Shown here one piece after another: positions 24,286 to 33,163 of a DNA stretch of 51,725 nucleotides. The translations under genes were made by a program, and so were the position numbers. A model generated the notes under the pieces. It had not been told where the DNA came from. It made no database searches and was given only the letters and a program-made list of their open reading frames with translations. The stretch's first letter is position 1, and each line of letters begins with the position of its first letter. The stretch covers positions 1 to 51,725 of the forward strand of contig JALVUD010000006.1 in assembly GCA_027035765.1 (NCBI GenBank), given 5' to 3'. This stretch comes from Campylobacteraceae bacterium. Lineage in GTDB: Bacteria; Campylobacterota; Campylobacteria; Campylobacterales; Sulfurovaceae.

Positions 24286-26592
24286 TTAGGTGTGGTGTTC
24301 CAGCAGGTAGCGCTCCACCGCACTTTTGAGTTTGTCCAGCTCCTCCTGGTAGTTTGCCACATCTTCCGAAGTCAGGTTCATCCCCTGCTCCCCGACCCGT
24401 CTGAAGAGCGGATCCACCACAGAATAGAGTGACTCGGCCCCGATCGTTGCTGCCAGTCCCCGGACATCGAGCAGCAGATTCCTTGCCTGATCGAGACTGC
24501 TCTCCCGTTGATACTTTCGCAGCAGAGTTCCACTCAGACTGTAAACCGCCAGAAACTCCTTGAGCAGTTCCGCATAGAGCTCCCTTTGATCGTTGGCATA
24601 AGCCAGTCCCTGTTTTTCATTCAGCACAGGGTAGCCATGGCTGCCGTGTTTTTCACTCTTTCCTGACCCTCGTGCTTTCTCTCCTGCCAAATAGTGTTCG
24701 AGCAGATCATAAAGCTGGGAGAGTTTGAAAGGTTTGGGAAGAAAGGCATCGAAACCGATCTCTTCGTACTTTTTGCTCTTTTCCTCCAGAGTGGAGGCGG
24801 TAAAGGCTACGAGGGGAAGCCTGTCGTAGCGACGATCCTCCCGGAGGATACGAGCCGCTTCCTCACCATCCATGACCGGCATACTGTTGTCCAGCAGTAC
24901 CAAATCATACGCGTTGCCCTCCCGCTGCAACCGGTCAAGGGCTTCTTTCCCGTCTGAGACAATCGTCAGTTGCAATCCGGATCTCGAAAGCAGATCCCGA
25001 AACATCTGCTGATTGATTCTGTTGTCCTCTGCCAACAGCAGCGAACCATTAAAATCGGCAAAACTCTCCCGTGTGATTCCCTTACGCTCCTTCGGTATGA
25101 AAAGGGGATAGGGCTGACGCTCGTAAATAGGTTCTTGCGGAGAAGTTTCTTTCCGAACAGTGTCGGATCCCGCCTTACCGGATGACTCTGCAGGAACTGA
25201 TGCGGGAGAGGTGGATTTCAGCGGCGAGCCCCCGACGATCTCCCCTTTGGCACCCGGGGTGCCGGGATGCACTCTCCCCGATGATTTCACCGACTCTTCC
25301 CCGAAGATCCGAAGAATCAGGTTGTAAATATCCCGCTGGGAGAAGGGACGATAGAGCCGACTGTCGATCTCCGAATCCTGCTCCATATGAACCGCCTGCT
25401 GTCGATCCAGCAGCAAGACTGTCTTCACCGAATGACTCCGGCGGACACTCTGGAGTACTTCCCGGACCAACGGCTGATACATCTCTTTTTCTATGATTGC
25501 AAGGTCGTAGCGACTGAAATTGGGAATCGCATCCTCGCAGTGCCTGTAGTCAAACAGTGTCACAGGATATTCATAAAGCTCGAACCCCTTTTTCAGCGCT
25601 TCGGCCTCCTCCGAGAATGCATCGAATATCAGGACCTTTCGGGGAGTACGATAGGGGTCCGGAAGTTCCGCATAGATTCCCAGATTGCTCTGATCCAGAT
25701 AGACGGGGACCCGGAGCACCACTTCATAGTTCTCCCCCGCCTTTCTAGCTTCGATCTTCCCACCCATCAGTTCCATCAGCTCCTTGGCCACATAGACTTT
25801 GAGCCCGACAAACTCCCGCTGTTCATCGTCATAATAGGGTTCCATACTCTGAAAAGCCGGATGGGTATTGGCTTGGTTACGATCCCGAATGGTGATCTCC
25901 ACCTCGAAGCGTTTGTTTTCTCCCTCCCGGGCCGAAGCCTCCATCGACATTGCCACCGGTTCCTCCACCTCCTCCAGGGCATTCTCCAGGAGATTGACCA
26001 GCACCTGCCCCAAACGAAGCGAATCCCCCTGAAGGATCCTCGGGATCTCCTCACTGATCCTCACTTCGAATTCATGTCCCCTCTCACCGTACTTTTTGGT
26101 CAGGACTTCGACCACATTATCCATCAGATGATAGAAGTCGAAATCCCCCGGGACGATCTCCACCCGCTTGGATTTGAGCTTGAGGAAGAAGATCAGATCC
26201 TGGGTCGTATGCAGAAGCTGACTCTCGCTCTCTTTGATCTTTCGGATCTCTTTTTCCGAAATGATCTGTCGCGCCTTTTCGATGACCTCTTCGGTACTGC
26301 GGGATGTATCCTGAAGCGTTTCGTAGATATTCTCGCCGAGATCCTCAAGAAACTTGCTCTGGCTCTCTTCCAGCTTTTTCTCTTTTTCCAGAATCTGATC
26401 GTAGACTTTTTTGAGACGTTTGATCTGCTCGGAAGAGACAAAAAGAATCACCACGCCGACGATGGCCAGGGAGATCAAACCCACCCACTCCCAAAAAAGG
26501 TCCTGGGAAGCGGCTGTTTCCGGGAGAGCCGCCTCCAGACCGCCGGTCGCCAGTACCGATAAAAATAACCACACTAAGATCCTGTATGCCAT
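24286..26592 (-). CDS. degenerate hybrid histidine kinase with one intact receiver
   Basis: A 768-residue membrane protein. A signal-like helix (3-22) and a transmembrane helix (about 35-53) precede a coiled coil. The DHp helix aligns to the kinase H-box as FLEDLGENI (81-89), with Glu87 in place of the phospho-His. The ATPase-like region (150-297) keeps an N-box (NLLENA) but lacks a DxGxG motif. A first receiver (318-430) has Glu368 in place of the phospho-Asp and Arg415 in place of Lys. A second receiver (515-636) is intact: Glu522/Asp523, Asp568, Thr598, Lys620. The C-terminal Hpt-like bundle (655-768) has LLLDVRGLAATIGA, without His. It is therefore unlikely to autophosphorylate; Asp568 may take phosphate from another kinase. 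It converges with ftsY. Confidence 0.82.
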   Translation of the reverse strand: MAYRILVWLFLSVLATGGLEAALPETAASQDLFWEWVGLISLAIVGVVILFVSSEQIKRLKKVYDQILEKEKKLEESQSKFLEDLGENIYETLQDTSRSTEEVIEKARQIISEKEIRKIKESESQLLHTTQDLIFFLKLKSKRVEIVPGDFDFYHLMDNVVEVLTKKYGERGHEFEVRISEEIPRILQGDSLRLGQVLVNLLENALEEVEEPVAMSMEASAREGENKRFEVEITIRDRNQANTHPAFQSMEPYYDDEQREFVGLKVYVAKELMELMGGKIEARKAGENYEVVLRVPVYLDQSNLGIYAELPDPYRTPRKVLIFDAFSEEAEALKKGFELYEYPVTLFDYRHCEDAIPNFSRYDLAIIEKEMYQPLVREVLQSVRRSHSVKTVLLLDRQQAVHMEQDSEIDSRLYRPFSQRDIYNLILRIFGEESVKSSGRVHPGTPGAKGEIVGGSPLKSTSPASVPAESSGKAGSDTVRKETSPQEPIYERQPYPLFIPKERKGITRESFADFNGSLLLAEDNRINQQMFRDLLSRSGLQLTIVSDGKEALDRLQREGNAYDLVLLDNSMPVMDGEEAARILREDRRYDRLPLVAFTASTLEEKSKKYEEIGFDAFLPKPFKLSQLYDLLEHYLAGEKARGSGKSEKHGSHGYPVLNEKQGLAYANDQRELYAELLKEFLAVYSLSGTLLRKYQRESSLDQARNLLLDVRGLAATIGAESLYSVVDPLFRRVGEQGMNLTSEDVANYQEELDKLKSAVERYLLEHHT

Positions 26593-26766
26593 TCGCCTGT
26601 CCTGTTTTCGATCCGAAGCGCCACCGCCCGTCCTTGATGGCGGATGGATCCGAGTAGGCAACCCGGCTGTCTTTTCCAAGACCCGTGGCTTTCCGTCCTA
26701 TCCTCTCAGATAGTTTGGCTTTGTCTGTTTGTGCTTTAAGTATACATAAAAAAGGGACGGTTGGGC

Positions 26767-26772
26767 TATAAT
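26767..26772 (+). promoter_or_regulatory. -10 element for radA
   Basis: A perfect TATAAT lies 83 bases before the radA start. The 263-base divergent region 26593-26855 holds no other gene. Confidence 0.45.
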
Positions 26773-26855
26773 CCACCCGACAGAGTGTCATACAAAACCG
26801 CAACGTTTCCATTTCACACTAAAATATCCAAAAAATTCATGGAACGAGAGAGAAA

Positions 26856-28214
26856 ATGGCGAAAAAGAAAACGCTTTTCGAGTGTCAGGCCTGCGGCTTC
26901 CAAAGCCCCCGTTGGATGGGGAAATGCCCCAGTTGCGGTGAGTGGGAGAGTCTCGTCGAGCTGAGTGCCGAGCAGATCCGTTTCCTCAAAGAGACCGGCA
27001 GCAGCTCTTCAATAAATACAGGCCCTTCCAACGCCCAACCCATCACTGAAATCGACGAAGAAGAGTTCATCCGCTTTCCTTCGGGAAGCCGGGAACTGGA
27101 CCTGGTCCTTGGCGGGGGGATCGTTCCCGGCTCCCTGACCCTCATCGGCGGCTCTCCCGGGATCGGCAAGTCGACTCTCCTGCTCAAAATCGCCGGCAAT
27201 CTCGCCCACACCGGACGGCAGGTCCTCTATGTCAGCGGGGAGGAGTCCGCCGGGCAGATCAAACTGCGGGCCAATCGCCTCGACGCCAACGATGAGCGGC
27301 TCTACCTCCTAAGCGAGATCAACCTCGAGAGCGTCTTGAAAGAGCTGGATCGTCGGGAGTACGATTTTCTTGTCGTCGACTCCATCCAGACCCTTTACTC
27401 CGATGAGACACCTTCGGCTCCGGGATCGGTTACTCAGGTGCGTACCATTACCTTTGAGTTGATGCGTCTGGCCAAAAGTCGGCAGATTCCGGTCTTCATC
27501 ATCGGTCACATCACCAAAGAGGGCTCCATCGCCGGGCCCAGAGTTCTGGAACATATGGTCGATACGGTCCTCTACTTCGAGGGGGATACCAACTCGGAAC
27601 TGCGCCTGCTTCGCGGCTTCAAGAACCGCTTCGGTTCCACCAACGAAGTGGGGATCTTCGAGATGCGGCAGGACGGCCTGGTGGATGCAGCCGGATTCGC
27701 CGGAAAATTCTTCGATAAGGAGAGGCTCCAGTCCGGTTCAGCCCTGACCGTCATCATGGAGGGAAGCCGTCCCATCGTCATCGAGATCCAGGCTCTGGTG
27801 GCCGAAGCCTACGGCCACCCCAGGCGCAGCTCCACCGGCTACGACAACAATCGGCTCCAGATGCTTCTGGCCCTGCTGGAGAAAAAACTCGACCTACCAC
27901 TGGGAACCTACGATGTCTTCATCAACGTCAGCGGAGGGATCAAGATCAACGAACCCGCCGCCGATCTGGCGGTGATCGCGGCGATCCTCAGCAGCTACCG
28001 GAACCGGGAACTCAGCGCTGAAACCCTCTTTCTGGGGGAAGTGAGCCTCACCGGAGAGATCCGGGAGATCCCTGCACTCCAGCAGCGTCTCAGAGAGATG
28101 GAAACCCAGGGCTTCCGCAAAGCGGTCCTCCCGGCCAAACCCCTGGAAAAAAGCGGGATCAAATGTTACATCGCCGAAGAGGTGGGCAAAATCGTGGAGT
28201 GGATTTTCGTCTGA
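26856..28214 (+). CDS. radA: DNA repair protein RadA
   Basis: RadA is a RecA-like branch-migration ATPase used in recombination and repair. The 452-residue protein has the N-terminal C4 zinc finger (Cys10, Cys13, Cys24, Cys27), Walker A GGSPGIGKST (about 98-107), the RadA-specific KNRFG motif (about 254), and a C-terminal Lon-like domain (INVSGGIKINEPAADLAV). An alternative ATG exists further upstream, but this one matches the family start (MAKKKTLFEC). Confidence 0.95.
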   Translation: MAKKKTLFECQACGFQSPRWMGKCPSCGEWESLVELSAEQIRFLKETGSSSSINTGPSNAQPITEIDEEEFIRFPSGSRELDLVLGGGIVPGSLTLIGGSPGIGKSTLLLKIAGNLAHTGRQVLYVSGEESAGQIKLRANRLDANDERLYLLSEINLESVLKELDRREYDFLVVDSIQTLYSDETPSAPGSVTQVRTITFELMRLAKSRQIPVFIIGHITKEGSIAGPRVLEHMVDTVLYFEGDTNSELRLLRGFKNRFGSTNEVGIFEMRQDGLVDAAGFAGKFFDKERLQSGSALTVIMEGSRPIVIEIQALVAEAYGHPRRSSTGYDNNRLQMLLALLEKKLDLPLGTYDVFINVSGGIKINEPAADLAVIAAILSSYRNRELSAETLFLGEVSLTGEIREIPALQQRLREMETQGFRKAVLPAKPLEKSGIKCYIAEEVGKIVEWIFV

Positions 28215-28288
28215 GAGATCGTCCCGGATTTCCCGGAAAAAGCACAATGGATCCATCCAACCGTTTACTTTCTTGCACATGGCCGTGT

Positions 28289-28337
28289 TATAATCTTTTC
28301 CGTTTTCGGCACTCTTTCCGAGTTTTTCCGAAAAACT
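28289..28337 (+). promoter_or_regulatory. -10 element and leader hairpin before the second TlpA-like gene
   Basis: TATAAT at 28289-28294 is followed by AGTTTTT-CCG-AAAAACT (28321-28337), a 7-bp hairpin just before the ribosome site AAAGG. The hairpin may be a weak terminator or a leader structure. Confidence 0.4.
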
Positions 28338-28358
28338 GTCACTATAAAGGTTCATCAG

Positions 28359-28973
28359 ATGAAAAAATTCGCTGTTTTGCTTTTGGCTCTTTTCCTTTCT
28401 GCAGGTCTTCTACAGGCCAAAGACCCTGCTCCGGGCCTGACCCTTATGACGCTGGCGGGAAAGAAACTCCAGGTTCATGGCACGACCAACGGCCTGGATA
28501 TCGACAAGTACAAAGGAAAAATTGTTTTCCTGGAGTTCTGGGGGACCCACTGCCCTCCCTGCCTTATGTCCATCCCCCACTATATTGAGTTGACCAAAAA
28601 ATACGGCGACCGGCTGGCGATCCTCGCGGTGGAGGTCCAGGATACGCCGGCTCCCGTTTTGAAAAAATTTGTCCAAACCCACGGCATCAACTACGATGTG
28701 GTCGACTATCGCACAGGACAGCCTCTGGTGGCCTACATCAGCCAACGGACCGGCTGGAAGGGAAGCATTCCCTTTCTGACGATTTTCGACGATCGGGGCA
28801 ACTATGTGACCTCCCAGGTGGGCCTGCTGCCCCAGGAAGCCCTGGAGGGGGTGATCAAGACGCTTGAAAAGATGGCCGCCAAACGCAAGAGCGCTCCTGC
28901 CGCCTCTGTAAGTGGAAAAAAGACAGCGGTTTCTACCGAATCCTCCAGCTCGGAGAGCAACCGCTCCAAATAG
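28359..28973 (+). CDS. periplasmic TlpA-like thioredoxin
   Basis: A 204-residue exported protein. A signal peptide (about 1-21) is followed by a TlpA-type domain with FWGTHCPPCLMS (Cys65, Cys68). The C-terminal 35 residues are Ser/Lys-rich low-complexity sequence. It probably works in periplasmic thiol-disulfide exchange; its partner is unknown. It differs from the lipoprotein at 22758 in having no lipobox. It is convergent with dprA, whose stop is one base away. Confidence 0.83.
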   Translation: MKKFAVLLLALFLSAGLLQAKDPAPGLTLMTLAGKKLQVHGTTNGLDIDKYKGKIVFLEFWGTHCPPCLMSIPHYIELTKKYGDRLAILAVEVQDTPAPVLKKFVQTHGINYDVVDYRTGQPLVAYISQRTGWKGSIPFLTIFDDRGNYVTSQVGLLPQEALEGVIKTLEKMAAKRKSAPAASVSGKKTAVSTESSSSESNRSK

Positions 28974-28974
28974 T

Positions 28975-29754
28975 TCAGAGGATCCGGACCTTTCCGTCCC
29001 GGATCTCGATCTCCCCCATCAATTCCGCCTCATAGATTCGTGTTCCGAATCGGGCAACCGCCTCTTCCACCGTAGGGTTTCTCTGACAGAAATAGAAAAA
29101 CTCGTCAGCGGGAAGCTCCCGGCCGGGAACCCTCCCGAACCTGTCGGCAAAGGCCTCCAGAGAATAGATCGGTTTGGCCAGTCCCTCCTGCAACAGCCGC
29201 TGGGTCCCTGCACTCTCCCCCAAACGGTGGGGCAGTACGTAGATCTCTTTGCCCATCTCAATCGCAATCTCTGCGCTTCGCATCGATCCGCTTCCTTCGT
29301 CGGCTTCAGCAATGACCAGTACCTCGCCCAGGGCCACGACCAACTCGTTGCGAACCACAAAACTCCATGATGTCGCCCGAAAACCGGGCTCGAAACGGCT
29401 GAGCAGCAGGCCTTCCTTCTCGATCGCCTCGATCAACGGAGCGTTGACTGCCGGATAGCGCCGATCGACCCCGGTCCCCAGGACGGCAATCGTTCGGGAG
29501 GCTCCCGCCCCTTCATGGGCGATCGCATCGACCCCCATCGCCGCTCCGCTGACAATAACCACCCCTCTGCGAGCCAGTTCGTTCGCGAGTTGATGCGTCA
29601 TTGTCCTGGTATAGGCGGAGGGGCGACGCGTCCCGACGATAGAAACCTTGGGGCGATCCAGCAGTGCGGGATTTCCGCGATACCAGATCTTTTCGGGGGC
29701 TTTTTTCAGTCCGGCGAACTCCGCCGGAAGTTCCGGGAGTATCCTATCGGCCAT
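28975..29754 (-). CDS. dprA: DNA processing protein DprA
   Basis: DprA loads RecA on incoming single-stranded DNA during natural transformation. The 259-residue protein has the Rossmann core: VSIVGTRRPSAYT, VSGAAMGVDAIAHEGA, TIAVLGTGVDRRYP and EADEGSGSMRSAEIA. A short winged-helix-like C-terminus resembles the Helicobacter form, and no N-terminal SAM domain is present. The start at 29754 has GGAG at good spacing and overlaps the deacetylase gene by 11 bases; the frame is open further upstream inside that gene. Confidence 0.9.
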   Translation of the reverse strand: MADRILPELPAEFAGLKKAPEKIWYRGNPALLDRPKVSIVGTRRPSAYTRTMTHQLANELARRGVVIVSGAAMGVDAIAHEGAGASRTIAVLGTGVDRRYPAVNAPLIEAIEKEGLLLSRFEPGFRATSWSFVVRNELVVALGEVLVIAEADEGSGSMRSAEIAIEMGKEIYVLPHRLGESAGTQRLLQEGLAKPIYSLEAFADRFGRVPGRELPADEFFYFCQRNPTVEEAVARFGTRIYEAELMGEIEIRDGKVRIL

Positions 29755-30787
29755 AACGACTCCGATAAAACTCATCGAAATAGACCGTCTCCACCCCTTC
29801 CAGTATTTTTCCGGCGTGTCGCAACGCCTCGAGCGTCGCCCGGTGGGGGTGACCGATCGCAATAGCGTATCCACGTTTTTTGGCGATCCGAACGGCCAGT
29901 TTCAGCTGGTGCAGAATCGCCGCACGGTTTTGGATATTGTCGAGGAATACATCCCGGCTGAGATAGGGGGCATGGTAGTCGGTTGCAACACGTCTGACAA
30001 CTGAATGTCCGGTTGTCCGGCTGTCGAGAAAGACAAAGCCCTCCTTTTTCAGATCTCCGAAGAGATGATACATCGCTCCGTAATTTGAGGTGAAGACACT
30101 GCCGGTGTGGTTATTGACATAATGGGCACCGGGAAAGAGTTTCCGAATCTCCTCCACCCGTTTCCTGACACGTTCGGGGCCGTCATCCACAAAAAGGGTT
30201 TTGGTGAATCGGTTCATTTTGGCACTGCCTGACTCCAGCGGAAGGTGAATCATAAAGTGTTTCAGCGTTCCGGCCAGCGCCGGCGTATTCCGGTTCATCT
30301 TTGACGGAGGGAAAATCGAGGGGGTGATATGGTAGGGCAATGCACGGATCGCCGCCAGCTGACGAGGCTGGGAGACATCATCGATGATCAGAATCAGCTG
30401 GGGCCTGCCGTGACGTGTCGTTGGAAGCATTGCCCGGGAAGCGTTGTTCTCCTTCGATGCTTTCGCCCGCTCCTTCGTTTTGGCGATCAGATCTTCCAGA
30501 CCGAACCCCACCTTCTCCTCTTTGGGATACTCCTCCCCGACACCCGGACCTTCGGATATTGTTTTATGGTCTTTGACGCTGACGGACGACGAAGCTTTCC
30601 GTTTCACCCCGGCAGAGAGATTGGACTGCTCCCCCTTCTCTCCGATCAGGAAAGAGAAGCCCAAAAGCGTGCTCAAGGCCAGCAGACCGAGGATTGAGAG
30701 AGCGGTTCTTCGCATGGCTCGACGTTTCTGATCCTGCCGTTTTGCCGTCGCCCGCCGTTTCGCCGAGCCTTTCTTTCTTGATGCCAC
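29744..30787 (-). CDS. divergent polysaccharide deacetylase family protein (YibQ-like)
   Basis: A 347-residue protein. A basic N-terminus and one membrane helix (about 27-47) are followed by a low-complexity linker and a divergent polysaccharide deacetylase domain starting at PQLILIIDDVSQPRQ (about 130). HLPLE, HYVNNHTGS and AIGHPHRATL are typical of this family. The start is GTG with AAAGGAA upstream. A carbohydrate substrate is presumed, not known. dprA follows with overlap. Confidence 0.82.
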   Translation of the reverse strand: MASRKKGSAKRRATAKRQDQKRRAMRRTALSILGLLALSTLLGFSFLIGEKGEQSNLSAGVKRKASSSVSVKDHKTISEGPGVGEEYPKEEKVGFGLEDLIAKTKERAKASKENNASRAMLPTTRHGRPQLILIIDDVSQPRQLAAIRALPYHITPSIFPPSKMNRNTPALAGTLKHFMIHLPLESGSAKMNRFTKTLFVDDGPERVRKRVEEIRKLFPGAHYVNNHTGSVFTSNYGAMYHLFGDLKKEGFVFLDSRTTGHSVVRRVATDYHAPYLSRDVFLDNIQNRAAILHQLKLAVRIAKKRGYAIAIGHPHRATLEALRHAGKILEGVETVYFDEFYRSRYGR

Positions 30788-30883
30788 CTGGTTCCTTTAG
30801 CCGCTAAGTTCAATGAAGATTATTTTATCGAAAAAGGATTGTACAGGAGTAAGAAAATGGCAGAGAGAAATCAGGGAGAGAAA

Positions 30884-30904
30884 GGGCAGAGAGAGTCTCT
30901 GCCC
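30884..30904 (-). terminator. terminator-like hairpin after ilvC
   Basis: Arms GGGCAGAGA and TCTCTGCCC form a perfect 9-bp stem with a 3-base loop, 22 bases past the ilvC stop. The minus strand continues with a T/C-rich stretch (TTTCTCTCCC). Confidence 0.55.
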
Positions 30905-30926
30905 GGAAATCAGAGAGAAGGTCGAA

Positions 30927-31952
<1,026 letters not shown>

Positions 31953-31979
31953 CTATCCTTGAATCGTGAATGTGGGGGG

Positions 31980-31985
31980 ATTATA
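31980..31985 (-). promoter_or_regulatory. -10 element for ilvC
   Basis: A perfect TATAAT on the minus strand lies about 30 bases before the ilvC ATG. Confidence 0.5.
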
Positions 31986-31990
31986 GCGAA

Positions 31991-32018
31991 TTTTGGATTT
32001 CGGATTTCGGATTGCGGA
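31991..32018. repeat. TTTCGGA heptamer tract (4 units)
   Basis: Four units (TTTTGGA, TTTCGGA, TTTCGGA, TTGCGGA) fill 28 bases between the ilvC promoter and the htpX promoter. This is the same unit length and copy number as in the leader modules. Confidence 0.75.
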
Positions 32019-32084
32019 TGAAAAGCCCTTGAATCGATACGTTGACAGGTGACAAAAGTTCCATTGTGTAAACGGGAAATATAC

Positions 32085-32090
32085 TATAAT
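32085..32090 (+). promoter_or_regulatory. -10 element for htpX
   Basis: A perfect TATAAT lies 46 bases before the htpX start, followed by an A/T-rich leader and the strong ribosome site AAGGAAGGAGA. Confidence 0.5.
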
Positions 32091-32136
32091 GGGATAAAAA
32101 AATATTCGTTTTTTTCAAAAAGGAAGGAGATTTTTT

Positions 32137-32985
32137 ATGGAAAAATTCAAGACCTATTTTCTGATGGTGGGGCTGACCCTGCTCTTTATCTGGTTCGGCG
32201 GTCTCATCGGCGGACAGAGCGGCATGGTGATCGCTTTTCTGATCGCTGCCGGGATGAACTTCTATGCCTACTATTACAGCGACAAGCATGTGCTGGCCCA
32301 CTATCATGCCCAACCGGTCGACGAAAGCAGCCATCCCAGACTCTATCGCATTGTCCATGACCTGACCCGCAAAGCGGGACTGCCCATGCCCAAGCTCTAC
32401 ATCGTCCCCGATCCGGTCCCCAACGCCTTTGCCACAGGTCGCAACTACGAGCATGCCGCCGTGGCGGTCACCCAGGGACTGCTGGATCTGCTGGACGACG
32501 AGGAACTCGCCGGAGTCATCGCCCATGAACTGAGCCACGTCAAACACTACGACATCCTCATCGGCACCGTCGCCGCCACCATCGCCGGGGCGATCAGTAT
32601 GCTGGCCAACTTCGGACTCTTTTTCGGCGGAGATGACCGGGAGCGCAATCCCATCGTCACCCTCGCCCTGATGATCATCATGCCCCTGGCAGCCACCGTG
32701 ATCCAGATGAGCATCAGCCGCAGCCGGGAGTTTGAAGCCGACAAAGGGGCCGCCCTGATAACCGGCCACCCCGAATGGCTCCAGCGGGCCCTGAGCAAAC
32801 TCGACAACTACGCCCGCCGCGGCGCCGTGGTCCACGACGCCGATCCCGCCACCGCCCACATGTTCATCGTCAACCCCTTCAGCGGCCTCGGCGGCCAGGT
32901 CGCCAACCTCTTCCGCACCCACCCCACGACGGAGGAGCGGATCGAACGGCTGGAAGAGATTAAATATCAGTTGCGGAGCAACTGA
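32137..32985 (+). CDS. htpX: HtpX-type membrane protease
   Basis: HtpX is a heat-shock zinc protease of the inner membrane for quality control of membrane proteins. The 282-residue protein has two N-terminal membrane helices (about 9-43), the catalytic HELSH (130-134), two more helices (about 145-190), and the third zinc ligand in [10 protein letters not shown]. The last codons (QLRSN) are encoded by a GTTGC/GCAAC palindrome (32969-32983) that resembles the first hairpin of the leader modules. It leads a co-oriented series htpX-rnr-holA. Confidence 0.92.
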   Translation: MEKFKTYFLMVGLTLLFIWFGGLIGGQSGMVIAFLIAAGMNFYAYYYSDKHVLAHYHAQPVDESSHPRLYRIVHDLTRKAGLPMPKLYIVPDPVPNAFATGRNYEHAAVAVTQGLLDLLDDEELAGVIAHELSHVKHYDILIGTVAATIAGAISMLANFGLFFGGDDRERNPIVTLALMIIMPLAATVIQMSISRSREFEADKGAALITGHPEWLQRALSKLDNYARRGAVVHDADPATAHMFIVNPFSGLGGQVANLFRTHPTTEERIERLEEIKYQLRSN

Positions 32986-33163
32986 TATGGTCATTAGTTA
33001 TTGGTCATTGGTTATTGGGAGCGTTGCACAGCAACGCAAACCAAAACCATTCACCATTCACCATTCACCATTCACCATTTCGTGGGATAGCAATCCCACG
33101 CTACAAAAATTCCTCACTCTTCACTCTTCACTCTTCACTTTTGCTTCCCCAAGGGGAAGCAAA
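32969..33163 (+). repeat. heptamer/hairpin leader module before rnr
   Basis: The parts in order are as follows. A palindrome AGTTGC-GGA-GCAACT (32969-32983) ends htpX. Four GGTCATT-type heptamers lie at 32989-33016. A hairpin GCGTTGC-ACA-GCAACGC is at 33021-33037. Four CATTCAC heptamers lie at 33048-33075. A hairpin with CGTGGGAT and ATCCCACG arms is at 33081-33100. Four TCCTCAC/TCTTCAC heptamers lie at 33111-33138. The Shine-Dalgarno hairpin is at 33140-33163. The module fills the whole htpX-rnr gap. Confidence 0.88.
33140..33163 (+). promoter_or_regulatory. hairpin enclosing the rnr ribosome binding site
   Basis: TTTGCTTCCCC (33140-33150) pairs with GGGGAAGCAAA (33153-33163) over a 2-base gap, an 11-bp stem. 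The 3' arm contains the purine-rich ribosome site, and its last base is the A of the rnr ATG. Confidence 0.75.

Noticed and set aside
26680-26766. Possible small gene in the divergent gap between the hybrid kinase and radA
   Set aside because: Short frames here have no ribosome site or protein-like composition; the region looks like promoter DNA.
28975-29874. Longer start for dprA, 40 codons upstream
   Set aside because: That part overlaps the deacetylase gene and is unlike DprA N-termini; the ATG at 29754 has a good ribosome site.
33048-33138. Possible CRISPR array or coding repeats in the heptamer tracts
   Set aside because: Units are 7 bp, directly adjacent, with no spacers and no cas genes in the window.
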